The position numbers and the translations under genes are program-made. DNA of 64,000 nucleotides from Martelella lutilitoris (lineage in GTDB: Bacteria; Pseudomonadota; Alphaproteobacteria; Rhizobiales; Rhizobiaceae), in contig NZ_VCLB01000002.1 in NCBI RefSeq assembly GCF_005924265.1, positions 186,001-250,000 of the forward strand, written 5' to 3'. The notes under the pieces are model-generated. The model was not told where the DNA came from and made no database searches. It worked only from the letters and a program-made list of their open reading frames with translations. This document shows, piece after piece, positions 44,081 through 52,881 of the stretch. Each line of letters opens with the position of its first letter. Position 1 is the stretch's first letter.

Positions 44081-44153
44081 GGTTTTCTCCAATTGAGTTG
44101 GTGATACCTCCGTGTAATACGCTACCATTTGTTTTTAAATCGCGTTTATTATT

Positions 44154-44166
44154 GTTGAGAAACAAC
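44154..44166. promoter_or_regulatory. Palindrome in the lysR leader
   Basis: GTTGAGAAACAAC (arms GTTG/CAAC) sits 13 bases before the lysR ATG in an AT-rich divergent region. It could be an LTTR half-site for autoregulation. Short arms make this tentative. Confidence 0.3.
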
Positions 44167-44178
44167 TAATAGGAGATA

Positions 44179-45078
44179 ATGTTGGATCGGATCACCAGCA
44201 TGGCCGTCTATGTCAGGGCGGCGAATCTTGGCTCGTTTGCAGCCGCTGCCGATGCTATGGGCATCTCGCCGCAAATGGTCTCCAAGCATATCCGTTTTCT
44301 GGAAGATCGTGTGGGCGCCACCCTCATTCATCGCACGACACGAAGACAGGACCTGACGGATACCGGGCGAGCCTTCTATGAACGGTGCAAGGTCATTCTG
44401 GCGGAGACGGAGGCAGCGGAAAATCTGGCCGTCGACATGCATCGCCATCCCAGTGGCTTGTTGCGGGTCAATGCGCCGAGGACGTTTGGCGGGTTGGCGT
44501 TGCCGCCTGTGGTCAGCGCGTTTCTGGACCGCTATCCCGACGTTCAGGTGGAACTGACGCTGGATGATCGTTTTGTTGACCCGGTCGAGGAAGGCTACGA
44601 TGTGACGATCCGGATCGGTGCGCCCGCCAATGCAGGACTCAGTAGCGTGCCGCTCGGCTTCTACCATCTGGTCGTTTGTGCAGCTCCGGCTTATCTGGCC
44701 CGTCACGGCTACCCGGAAACGCCGGAAAAACTCAGCGAACATCAGTGTCTGATCTTCGGGCAACGGGCTGGCAATACACTCTGCCGCTGGACATTCGCGC
44801 GGGACGGCCGTAGCCATGAGGTGCGCGTCGACGGTCGCCTTTTCAGCAATGACTGGCGCGTGCTGATGCATGCCGCGCTTGAAGGAAGGGCCATCGCCTT
44901 CGGGGCCGAAGCGATTCTCAGAGAGGAACTGAAGGCGGGCCGGCTGGTTCGGCTGTTTGAAGACTACGAGACGCCGAAACGCCCCGTCCATGCGCTCTAT
45001 CTGGCCAGCCGAAAACCGGCGGCGCGCGTGTTGCGCTTTGTCGAAAGTCTGGAAGCTGCGTTCGCCCCGAAAGCCTGA
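44179..45078 (+). CDS. LysR-family transcriptional regulator
   Basis: A 299-residue LTTR with the HTH VYVRAANLGSFAAAADAMGI and SPQMVSKHIRFLEDRVGATL, and an effector domain starting SGLLRVNAPRTFG. It is of the CrgA/AaeR-like group. AGGAGATA precedes the ATG. Divergent from the NADP-binding reductase, which is its most likely target. Confidence 0.92.
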   Translation: MLDRITSMAVYVRAANLGSFAAAADAMGISPQMVSKHIRFLEDRVGATLIHRTTRRQDLTDTGRAFYERCKVILAETEAAENLAVDMHRHPSGLLRVNAPRTFGGLALPPVVSAFLDRYPDVQVELTLDDRFVDPVEEGYDVTIRIGAPANAGLSSVPLGFYHLVVCAAPAYLARHGYPETPEKLSEHQCLIFGQRAGNTLCRWTFARDGRSHEVRVDGRLFSNDWRVLMHAALEGRAIAFGAEAILREELKAGRLVRLFEDYETPKRPVHALYLASRKPAARVLRFVESLEAAFAPKA

Positions 45079-45196
45079 CGGTTCGGGCTCATCGACGGTC
45101 TGAGTGGCGATGTTTCAGCATTGCAAATCCGTCATTGTTCTTGTCTGCGAACCATTCGCTTCCCACATCTATAGAAGACTATGATGGGAGGCTGAA

Positions 45197-45961
45197 ATGG
45201 CTCAACTGAAGGACAAGGTGGCCATCATCACGGGCGGTTCCGGCGGGATCGGGATCGCCACGGCCAAGCGCATGACCGAAGAAGGCGCGAAGGTGTTGCT
45301 GGTCGACCTTGATGAGGATGCGCTGAAGGATGCAGTCGCTGAACTCGGGCACGACAAGGCCGCCTATGCGGTGGCCGATGTCACCGATCCCGATCAGACG
45401 CAGGCCTATGTCGCGGCCGCGGTCGAAAAGTTCGGCAAGATCGATATTCTCGTCGCCAATGCCGGCATCGAGGGGGTGGTCAAGCCGATTACAGACTATC
45501 CGGTCGAGATGTTCGACAAGGTGCTGGCGGTCAATGTCCGCGGCATCTTCCTCGGCCTGAAATATGCGATGCCCGAGCTGAAGAAGACGAAGGGCAATGT
45601 GGTGATCATGTCGTCTGTGGCGGGCCTTGGCGGAACGCCGGATGTCTCGGCATACATCACCTCCAAACACGCGCTGGTCGGCCTGATGCGCACGGCAGCC
45701 CTTGAGGGCGCGCGCGACGGCATCAGGGTCAATTCGATCCATCCCTCGCCGGTCGAAACGCGGATGATGCGTTCGCTGGAAGAAGGCTTTGCCCCCGGTC
45801 ACGGCGGCGAGGCGAAAAAGGGGTTCGCCGCGAGCATTCCGCTGCAGCGCTATGCCGAACCCGACGAGATCGCCGATGCGGTCATCTATCTTTCCAGCGA
45901 CCGGGCGAAATTCGTCACAGGCGTGCGCTTGCCGGTCGATGGCGGCATGACGGCCGTTTGA
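45197..45961 (+). CDS. Short-chain dehydrogenase/reductase
   Basis: A 254-residue classical SDR. TGGSGGIG (12-19) binds NAD(P); an Asp at about 37 after the second strand favours NAD; NAG at 88-90; the catalytic Ser is in MSSVAG (about 139), Tyr153 and Lys157 in YITSK. It stands alone on the plus strand behind AGGAGG-like GGGAGG. Substrate unknown; homologues include 3-oxoacyl-ACP reductase and sugar or alcohol dehydrogenases. Confidence 0.9.
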   Translation: MAQLKDKVAIITGGSGGIGIATAKRMTEEGAKVLLVDLDEDALKDAVAELGHDKAAYAVADVTDPDQTQAYVAAAVEKFGKIDILVANAGIEGVVKPITDYPVEMFDKVLAVNVRGIFLGLKYAMPELKKTKGNVVIMSSVAGLGGTPDVSAYITSKHALVGLMRTAALEGARDGIRVNSIHPSPVETRMMRSLEEGFAPGHGGEAKKGFAASIPLQRYAEPDEIADAVIYLSSDRAKFVTGVRLPVDGGMTAV

Positions 45962-46002
45962 ACAATCAAGAGCTCTCTCCCGCGGCTTTCGGGCTGTGAA
46001 CA

Positions 46003-46032
46003 GGGCCCGGCCTGGACCAACAGGCCGGGCCT
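46003..46032. terminator. Convergent terminator hairpin
   Basis: GCCCGGCCTG (46005-46014) pairs with CAGGCCGGGC (46021-46030) over a six-base loop, followed by CTCTTC. It separates the SDR from the convergent peptide ABC operon; lacks a real T-tract. Confidence 0.6.
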
Positions 46033-46034
46033 CT

Positions 46035-46817
46035 TCATGTCGACCGGCCAAGCCGCGCAAGCGTCGGCTCGGCGGCAAGCAGGCGGCGGGTATAGGCCTC
46101 GTGCGGATTGTCCAGCACGTCGCGCAAGGGGCCGGTCTCGACGACCCGCCCCGCACGCATCACCGCTACCCGGTCGCAGATCTCGTCGACGACGCCGATA
46201 TCGTGGGTGATCAGCAGGATCGAGACGCCGTGGTCGGCGCGCATCCTGAGAAGGAGCGCCAGGATTTGTGCCTGGACCGTGACGTCGAGCGCGGAGGTCG
46301 GCTCGTCGGCCACCAGCAGCTTCGGCCGGGTAATCAGCGCCCGGGCGATGGCGATGCGCTGACGCTGCCCGCCGGAAAACTGGTGGGGGTAGCGGTCGAT
46401 GTCGCTGGCACTCAGTCCGACCTCTTCCAGAAGAGCGCCGATCCGCTCCCGCCGCTTCGCCCCGCGCGGGGCGTTTTCCTCGAGGCCGAGCGGCTCGCCG
46501 ATGATCCGCCCGATCGTGTGGCGCGGATCGAGCGAACCATAGGGGTCCTGAAACACCATCTGGAAATTTCGGCGCAGGGGCCGCAGTTTCCGATCGGAAA
46601 GCGCCGTGATCTGCCGGTTCTCGAGGAATACCGCGCCCGATGTCGGCCGGTCGAGCGCCATGACGAGCCGGGCAAGGGTGGACTTGCCGGATCCGCTTTC
46701 TCCGACGATGCCGAGGATTTCGCCGGCTTGGAGGCTGATTGAGACCTTATCAAGGGCCGCAGGGCCGTCGGCGCCATAGCGGCGGCAAAGGTTTTCGGTG
46801 CGCAGAAGCGGGGTCAT
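46035..46817 (-). CDS. Peptide ABC transporter ATPase (DppF/OppF type)
   Basis: A 260-residue ATPase: Walker [10 protein letters not shown] near residue 40, [11 protein letters not shown] typical for OppF/DppF, signature [15 protein letters not shown] near 147, Walker [17 protein letters not shown]. It is the last gene of the operon and overlaps the DppD-type gene by an ATGA. It should form a heterodimer with it. The C-terminal oligopeptide/4Fe-4S extension common in the family is short here. Confidence 0.92.
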   Translation of the reverse strand: MTPLLRTENLCRRYGADGPAALDKVSISLQAGEILGIVGESGSGKSTLARLVMALDRPTSGAVFLENRQITALSDRKLRPLRRNFQMVFQDPYGSLDPRHTIGRIIGEPLGLEENAPRGAKRRERIGALLEEVGLSASDIDRYPHQFSGGQRQRIAIARALITRPKLLVADEPTSALDVTVQAQILALLLRMRADHGVSILLITHDIGVVDEICDRVAVMRAGRVVETGPLRDVLDNPHEAYTRRLLAAEPTLARLGRST

Positions 46818-47617
46818 GAGAGGTCTCCCAGTCCGGCGCGCACGCGTCTCGGCAGCGATGACAGGAGCGTCTTCGTGTAAGCGTGCTGTGGCCGGCGAAT
46901 AACGCCTTCCGCCGTCCCGGTCTCCATCACGCGCCCGGCCCGCATCACCATCACCCGGTCCGCCATGCGGGCGATCACACCGAAATCATGGGAGATCAGC
47001 AACAGGCCGATGCCGAGCTCGCGCACCAGTTGGTCGAGAATGTCGAGGATTTCCGCCTGGACGGTGACGTCGAGCGCGGTGGTCGGCTCGTCGGCGATCA
47101 GCAGCGCGGGTTTCAGCGCGAGCGCGATGGCGATGCCGACGCGCTGTCGCTCGCCGCCGGAAAGCTCGTGCGGATAGGAGTTTATTCTGTCCGGTGCCCT
47201 GGCGATCCGCACCATTTCCATCAGCCGGAGCGCTTCGCGTCGGGCATCGCGGCGGGACATTTCGCGATGAAGACGCAAGGCTTCGGCGATCTGGCTGCCA
47301 ACGGTCATGGCCGGGTTGAGCGCGGTCATCGGTTCCTGGAAGATCATGCCGATCCTTGCGCCCCGGATCGCGCTCATCTGCCGTTCGGAGAGCGAAAGCA
47401 GGTCATCGCCGAAAAGACGGATCGTCCCGGCAGCAGATGCGCCGCGCGGCAGTAGCCCGATCGTCGACAGCGCCAGCATGGATTTGCCCGAGCCGCTCTC
47501 CCCGATAATGCCCAGCGTCTCGCCCCGAGAAAGGGAAAGGTCGAGGCCGTGAAGCACGTCCTTTCTTCCCACGCGTGTCCGAAAGCCGACCGTCAGCCGT
47601 TCGATCTCCAGCATCAT
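46814..47617 (-). CDS. Peptide ABC transporter ATPase (DppD/OppD type)
   Basis: A 267-residue ATPase with Walker [10 protein letters not shown] near residue 40, FQEPMTALNPAMTVGSQIAE diagnostic of OppD/DppD, signature LSGGERQRVGIAIALA near 152 and Walker B LLIADEPTTALDVTVQ. Met replaces the last Thr/Ser of the usual GKST, seen in other family members. Overlaps at both ends (ATGA with the permease and with the second ATPase) show tight co-translation. Confidence 0.92.
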   Translation of the reverse strand: MMLEIERLTVGFRTRVGRKDVLHGLDLSLSRGETLGIIGESGSGKSMLALSTIGLLPRGASAAGTIRLFGDDLLSLSERQMSAIRGARIGMIFQEPMTALNPAMTVGSQIAEALRLHREMSRRDARREALRLMEMVRIARAPDRINSYPHELSGGERQRVGIAIALALKPALLIADEPTTALDVTVQAEILDILDQLVRELGIGLLLISHDFGVIARMADRVMVMRAGRVMETGTAEGVIRRPQHAYTKTLLSSLPRRVRAGLGDLS

Positions 47618-48432
47618 CGGCTGCTCCTCCGGCGTGGATCGGTCATCGCGCCGAGTCCGTCGCCCAGAAGATTGAGGCCGAGAACGGCAAGCGAGATGGC
47701 AAGCCCCGGGGCAAGCGCCATATGCGGCGCGGCGGCGAGATAGGTCTGCGCTTCCGCCAGCATCCGCCCCCAGGAGGGCGTTGGCGGCGAGACGCCGAGA
47801 CCGAGAAAGGAAAGTCCGGCTTCCGTCAGGATCGCAAGCCCCGTCTGGATGGCGAACTGCACGATGATCTGCGCCGCAATGTTTGGAAGCACATGTTCGA
47901 GCGTGATGTGCAGGCCGGATTTTCCGGCCATGCGGGCGGCGAGGATATAGTCGCGCGCGGCAATCTGCAGGGCGGCACCGCGCGTGACCCGGGCGAAGAC
48001 CGGCACCATGAAAAGGGCGATGGCGGTGATCGTCGTTGTCGGCCCGCCGCCGAGGACGGCCGCAAGCAGAAGTGCGGAGAGCACCGGCGGAAAGGCGAAG
48101 ATCACGTCATTGACGCGCATGACCACGGCCTCGAAACGGCCGCGCAGGGCCGCTGCCGCGGTGCCGAGCGCGGTGCCGAAAACGCCGCCGATGAACACGC
48201 CGGAAAAGGCGATGCTGAGCGAAGTCCAGGCCCCTGCCATGATCATCGAGGCCTCGTCGCGGCCGAAGTGATCGGCGCCGAGAAGACCGCCCGGACCTGG
48301 CGGTTTCAGCCGGGCCGGTATGTTGATCGCGGTCGGGTCCACGGGCGTCCAGAAGCGGCTGAGGATTGCCGCCGCCACGAAGAGCGCGGTGATCGCGCCT
48401 CCGACGAGAAAGGAAAGGGGAAGACGTTTCAT
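47614..48432 (-). CDS. Peptide ABC transporter permease (DppC type)
   Basis: A 272-residue permease. One helix near the N-terminus, then the family segment LLGADHFGRDEASMIMAGAW near residue 50, and the C-terminal five-helix BPD domain. The conserved loop reads RDYILAARMAGKSGLHITLE followed by HVLPNI. ATG 48432 overlaps the upstream DppB-type gene by ATGA; longer readings to 48891 are inside that gene. Confidence 0.92.
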   Translation of the reverse strand: MKRLPLSFLVGGAITALFVAAAILSRFWTPVDPTAINIPARLKPPGPGGLLGADHFGRDEASMIMAGAWTSLSIAFSGVFIGGVFGTALGTAAAALRGRFEAVVMRVNDVIFAFPPVLSALLLAAVLGGGPTTTITAIALFMVPVFARVTRGAALQIAARDYILAARMAGKSGLHITLEHVLPNIAAQIIVQFAIQTGLAILTEAGLSFLGLGVSPPTPSWGRMLAEAQTYLAAAPHMALAPGLAISLAVLGLNLLGDGLGAMTDPRRRSSR

Positions 48433-49409
48433 CGTCTCAGCCTCGGATCGATGACGGCATAGAGCGCGTCGACGGCGAAGTTCAGCCCCATGACGATCGC
48501 CGCGAAGAAGAGAGCGACATTCTGCACCACGATCAGGTCGCGCTGGGCCAGCGCCTGATAGGCAAGCGTGCCCATGCCCGGCAGGGCGAAGACATTTTCC
48601 ACCAGCACCGTGCCGGCAATCAGCACGGAGATCTGCAGGCCGAGCATGGTGACGACGGGGATCAACGCATTGGGCAACACGTGACGCCAGAGCGCGTAAG
48701 CGGGCGTTGCGCCCTTGGCGCGGGCGGTGCGGACGAAATCCTCGCCGGTCAGTTCGATCACGGCGGTTCTGGTCACCCGTGTCAGCACCGCAGCCTGCGG
48801 GACGGCGAGCGCGATCGCCGGCAGTACAAGCGCGTTGAGAGCCGGCAGAACGCCTGCCTCCCAACCCGGGAAACCGCCCGCCGGAAACCAACCGAAGGTG
48901 AGCGCCACACCGAGGATGAGCAGGAGGCCGATCCAGAAATTCGGCACAGCAATGCCGATCTGAGCGAAGAGCGCGGCAAGCAGATCGACGGGTCCACTGG
49001 GCCGGGCGGCGGCCAGCACGCCGAGCGGCACGGAAATGGCGAGCGACAGCAGAATGGCAAGCGCCGCGAGCGGCAGCGTGACGGCAAGACGTTCGGCAAT
49101 CAGTGCGTCGACCGGCGTGGAATAGGTGTAGGAGTTGCCGAGGTCGCCCGTCAGCACGCCGAAAAGCCAGTCGAGATAGCGAAGGAAAAACGGCTGGTCG
49201 AGGCCGAGCTGGTGGCGAAGCGCTGCAAGCGTGTCGGGTGCCGCGGATGTGCCAAGCATGATCTCCGCCGGATCGCCCGGAACGGCCGCCATCACCGCGA
49301 AGATGACGAAGGAGACGGCGAGAAGGCTTGCGAGCAGAAAGACGAATCGGCGCGCCAGCCGTGCCGGCGCGCCCTTGCTGCGTTTTGGACTTCCCGCGGC
49401 TTGCGCCAA
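48429..49409 (-). CDS. Peptide ABC transporter permease (DppB type)
   Basis: A 326-residue permease. After a basic N-terminus comes the first helix (about 20-42), GDPAEIM as in DppB/OppB, and the loop EDFVRTARAKGATPAYALWR followed by HVLPNALIPV. The start codon is TTG (49407-49409), two bases after the binding-protein stop, with GGAGCG at suitable distance; no ATG fits as well. Confidence 0.92.
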   Translation of the reverse strand: MAQAAGSPKRSKGAPARLARRFVFLLASLLAVSFVIFAVMAAVPGDPAEIMLGTSAAPDTLAALRHQLGLDQPFFLRYLDWLFGVLTGDLGNSYTYSTPVDALIAERLAVTLPLAALAILLSLAISVPLGVLAAARPSGPVDLLAALFAQIGIAVPNFWIGLLLILGVALTFGWFPAGGFPGWEAGVLPALNALVLPAIALAVPQAAVLTRVTRTAVIELTGEDFVRTARAKGATPAYALWRHVLPNALIPVVTMLGLQISVLIAGTVLVENVFALPGMGTLAYQALAQRDLIVVQNVALFFAAIVMGLNFAVDALYAVIDPRLRR

Positions 49410-49411
49410 GT

Positions 49412-50911
49412 CTATTCGCTCCAGTGGGCGTCTGTCACATCATTGGAGGGCACCGGCTCGTTTTCCCACATGCCTTCAAGTCCGGCTTTCCAGATGCCGA
49501 TCTTGGGCCAGGCATAAAGGAAGAGCGCGGGCACGTCCTCGGCCAGGATTTCCTGGGCCTTGCGATAGCCTTCAAGCCGCGCATCCTCATCCGTCGCGTT
49601 GGCGATCTCGGCCATGGTCGCGTCGAACTCGGGATTGTCATAATTGAAGTAATAGGGGTGGCGGGCATAGATGCCGATATCGAGCGGTTCGGCATGGCCG
49701 ATAATGGTCATGTCGTAATTCGTGTCCTTGAACACGTCCTTGATCCAGGTCGCCGGGAATTCCGAGGATTCGATCGTCATCGTCACGCCGCCCTGCGCGA
49801 AATAGGCCTGCATGATCTCTGCCGCGCGCTCTGCATAGGTGCGGTTCGGCACCTTCATGGTGAAGGAGAGCCCGTCGCCATAGCCGGCCTCGGTCAGAAG
49901 CGCCTTTGCCGTGTCCGGGTCGTAGGGCAGGACGCCGGTCAGGTCCTCATAGCCGGCATCGGACGGGGAGAAATGGCTGCCGATCGGCGTGCCGAAGCCG
50001 GAATTCGTGGCATCGACGATTGCCTGCCGATCGAGCATCATCATCAGCGCCCGGCGCACACGGGCATCGTCGAAGGGGGGCTCGGCATTGTTCATGCCGG
50101 CGACGACCTCCATGCCGGTGGCGCCGAGCACGACATCGAAATCGTCCTTGGTCTCGAACTGGCTGACGAGTTCCGGCGCCGTGAATTCCGGAATGGCGTC
50201 GACGCCGCCGGAATTCAGCGCTGCCGCCTGGGCCTGCGGATCGGCGATGAAGCGGAAGGTGACGTTCTCGAGCGCCGGCTTGTCGCCCCAATAATCGGGG
50301 TAAGCTTCAAGGCTCACCTCATTGCCCTTGCGCCATTCGGCAAAGGCGAAGGGGCCGGTGCCGACCGGATCGGTGGCGTTGGTCTCCGCGCTCGTCGGTT
50401 CCACCATAACGGCGGCGGGAAAGCCCAACCAATAGAGGAGGTCGAAGGCGGGCCGGGAGAGATGAACCACAAGCGTATCGGCGTCGGGCGCTTCCACGCT
50501 TTCAATCGCGCTGTAGAGCGCCTTTTGCGGATTGACGGAATTTTCGGCGATGATGCGTTCGATCGTGAACTTGGCCGTCTCGGCGTCGAAGGCCTTGCCA
50601 TTGTGGAAGGTGACACCGTCCTCAAGATCGAACGTATAGGTCAGGCCGTCGTCGGAGACCGTCCAGGCGCTTGCGAGCTGCGGCACGATCGCGCCGTCCT
50701 CGTTGATGGCGACCAGTCCCTCGAAGACGTTCTGCCAGACGACCTGACCGATGGCGACGGGCGCTGCAGCCGTCGGATCGAGGCCCGTCGGTTCGGTGCT
50801 CATGGCGAGACCGAGGTCCGTCTTCGTCTCGGCGAAGGCCGGCGCGGCGGCAATGAGGCCGGTGAAGACGGAAGTTGCAAGAAGGGCGCGGGCGCCGAAA
50901 CGTCTGTTCAT
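49412..50911 (-). CDS. Peptide ABC transporter substrate-binding protein (family 5)
   Basis: A 499-residue SBP family 5 protein (DppA/OppA class). Signal peptide about 1-27 (ends AFAET). Then the family pattern MSTEPTGLDPT, VWQNVFEGLVAINEDG and the TGPFAFAEWRKGNEV segment. It heads the importer operon (SBP, B, C, D, F). Ligands of this class include di- and oligopeptides, nickel complexes and muropeptides; the neighbouring nagB-nagA genes make cell-wall or glycoside fragments plausible, but that is only context. Confidence 0.92.
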   Translation of the reverse strand: MNRRFGARALLATSVFTGLIAAAPAFAETKTDLGLAMSTEPTGLDPTAAAPVAIGQVVWQNVFEGLVAINEDGAIVPQLASAWTVSDDGLTYTFDLEDGVTFHNGKAFDAETAKFTIERIIAENSVNPQKALYSAIESVEAPDADTLVVHLSRPAFDLLYWLGFPAAVMVEPTSAETNATDPVGTGPFAFAEWRKGNEVSLEAYPDYWGDKPALENVTFRFIADPQAQAAALNSGGVDAIPEFTAPELVSQFETKDDFDVVLGATGMEVVAGMNNAEPPFDDARVRRALMMMLDRQAIVDATNSGFGTPIGSHFSPSDAGYEDLTGVLPYDPDTAKALLTEAGYGDGLSFTMKVPNRTYAERAAEIMQAYFAQGGVTMTIESSEFPATWIKDVFKDTNYDMTIIGHAEPLDIGIYARHPYYFNYDNPEFDATMAEIANATDEDARLEGYRKAQEILAEDVPALFLYAWPKIGIWKAGLEGMWENEPVPSNDVTDAHWSE

Positions 50912-51031
50912 GGTTGGAAATCCTCTCCCGTAGATCGAACTGGGAGGGTCTATATCGCGACCGCGGCCGATGTGTAAACAGTTAACGTATAAATTTTAAA
51001 TAGTGTAACGGTAATCGTTTCACTGAAGTGT

Positions 51032-51952
51032 TCAGTCCCCCGGCTGAGCCAGTTCGTCATGAGCGGACAGGAATGTCATCAGAAAGTCCGCCAGGCGTTT
51101 CGCCGCAAAGGTCGGCGTCGGCCCCTCGGTCCGGATCAGCCTGATGTCGGTGGCGATTTCGGCGCGCTTTTCGAAGGGGCGGACGGTGAGCGCCTTTTCC
51201 CGGAGCTCGCGTGTCACGGTCATCGCCGGCAGGATGAGGATGGCGGCGCCACTGCGCGCCAGTTCCTTCTGCAGTTCAAGTGACGATGTCTCGAAGGTTG
51301 CGGTCATCGGCTCCAGCCCGGCGGCGCGCTGGCGGGCATCGAAATCGCGGCGGATGCTGAAGGCGCGATCCGGCATAGCCACGGCATGGTCGCGGATGGC
51401 CTCAAGCGTCACCGTCTCGTGAGCGGCGAGCGGATGGTCGGGCGCCATTACGGGCTGGTGTAGCACCGGCAACTCAAACAGCGTTTGCGTCTCGCTGTCC
51501 TTCGGCGAAAACATCGTCACCGCCAGATCGGTCTCGCCTGTGGCAACGGCGCGGATCGCGGCTTCGGCGGACGAGACGGTCACCGCAATCGAGATTGCCG
51601 GATAGAGCGCATAGAATTCGGCGAGCGCCGGAGCAAGGATCGCGCTGATCACCGCGCCGTTCACATGAAGCGAGACATGGCCGGCCTTCAGGTCGCGCAG
51701 GTCGTCGATCACCTGCCGGGCGCTTTCAAGGTCGCGGATCACGCCGAGCGTGCGTTCGGCCAAAAGCGCGCCGGCAGCCGTCAGCACGATCCCGCGCGCG
51801 CCGCGCTCCACCAGCGGCGCATCGAAATAGGCCTCGAGATTTTCCAGCTGGCGGCTGACGGCCATGGGCGAGACGCCAAGCGCCTCGGCGGCCTGGCGGA
51901 TGGAGCGCGAGCGCACCAGTTCGTTGAAATAGATGATCGCCTGTAGCTGCAT
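51032..51952 (-). CDS. LysR-family transcriptional regulator
   Basis: A 306-residue LTTR. The HTH is FNELVRSRSIRQAAEALGVS then PMAVSRQLENLEAYFDAPL at residues 9-45; the effector domain starts GHVSLHVNGAVISAILAPAL. ATG 51952 has GGAAGGACGC before it; a longer frame to 52033 is unsupported. Encoded 120 bases upstream of, and on the same strand as, the peptide importer, which is its probable target. Confidence 0.92.
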   Translation of the reverse strand: MQLQAIIYFNELVRSRSIRQAAEALGVSPMAVSRQLENLEAYFDAPLVERGARGIVLTAAGALLAERTLGVIRDLESARQVIDDLRDLKAGHVSLHVNGAVISAILAPALAEFYALYPAISIAVTVSSAEAAIRAVATGETDLAVTMFSPKDSETQTLFELPVLHQPVMAPDHPLAAHETVTLEAIRDHAVAMPDRAFSIRRDFDARQRAAGLEPMTATFETSSLELQKELARSGAAILILPAMTVTRELREKALTVRPFEKRAEIATDIRLIRTEGPTPTFAAKRLADFLMTFLSAHDELAQPGD

Positions 51953-52056
51953 GCGTCCTTCCCGGTTCGGTTTTCCCATATGAGCCACAGGGCCGCCGGG
52001 CCGCAAGTCCCGGTTTCGGCTGATCGCGCGCATTCCGTCGTGGTATGGCTTGCATT

Positions 52057-52076
52057 TTGGTATTAGATTGGTATTA
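52057..52076. promoter_or_regulatory. Direct-repeat operator candidate upstream of gntR-nagBA
   Basis: TTGGTATTA occurs twice, at 52057-52065 and 52068-52076, an exact direct repeat with an 11-base period (one helical turn), with a related TGGTAT at 52041-52046. It lies right before the GntR gene, so it is a candidate site for that regulator. Confidence 0.45.
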
Positions 52077-52085
52077 TTTTAGCCG

Positions 52086-52856
52086 ATGCTGGTGCAGGGG
52101 CGGGAAATGCAGGCGCTGTTCGACAATATCGACCTTGCGGGCGACGGCCCGCTCTATCGGCGGCTGAAGTCCGGTATCCAAGCGGCGATCGCCCGGGGCG
52201 CGCTTGCGGGCGGCACGGCGCTGCCGCCGGAGCGCGATCTTGCCGAGCGCATCGGCGTCAGCCGGGTCACGGTCCGCCGCGCGATCGCCGAACTGACGAG
52301 TGAAGGCATTCTCACGCGCCGCCACGGTGCGGGAACCTTCGTCGCCGCTCCCGCCGACCGCATCGAACAGAAGCTGAAGCGTCTGACATCCTTTACCGAG
52401 GACATGAAGGCGCGCGGCCTGGCGCCGCATTCGCGCTGGCTGGAACGCGGGCTGCAGCAGGCATCGGCGGAGGAGGCGGCGGTGCTCGCCATTGCGCCGG
52501 GCGGTCATGTCGCCCGCCTGAGCCGCATCCGCTTTGCCAACAACCGGCCGATGGCGCTCGAACACACCGCGCTTCCGGGCGACATCATGGATGCGCCGGC
52601 GTCCATCGGTCCCTCGCTCTATGCCGCGCTCGCCGAACGCGGCGTCCGTCTTCAACGGGCCACCGAGCGCATCACCGCGACCATCCTGACGGATGAGCAG
52701 GCGGAACTTCTGGAGGTTCCCACCTGCGCGCCGGCCCTGGCGATCGTTCGCACGGGATTTGATGCCGCAGGCCGCGCCATAGAATTTACCCGATCCTTCT
52801 ACCGAAGCGATATCTACGACCTTGTCGCCGAGCTGACCTATTCCGAAGAGGGCTGA
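52086..52856 (+). CDS. GntR/HutC-family regulator of amino-sugar catabolism
   Basis: A 256-residue regulator: N-terminal winged helix with PPERDLAERIGVSRVTVRRA near residues 47-66 and GILTRRHGAGTFVA, then a UTRA effector domain (residues about 95-250). Domain type and position before nagB-II and nagA match NagQ/NagR-like sensors of GlcNAc-6-P or GlcN-6-P. ATG 52086 is listed; ATG 52107, with GGGGCGGGAA before it, may be the true start. nagB follows within 30 bases. Confidence 0.87.
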   Translation: MLVQGREMQALFDNIDLAGDGPLYRRLKSGIQAAIARGALAGGTALPPERDLAERIGVSRVTVRRAIAELTSEGILTRRHGAGTFVAAPADRIEQKLKRLTSFTEDMKARGLAPHSRWLERGLQQASAEEAAVLAIAPGGHVARLSRIRFANNRPMALEHTALPGDIMDAPASIGPSLYAALAERGVRLQRATERITATILTDEQAELLEVPTCAPALAIVRTGFDAAGRAIEFTRSFYRSDIYDLVAELTYSEEG

Positions 52857-52881
52857 GGCGATGCAACAAAGAGAGCTTGTG

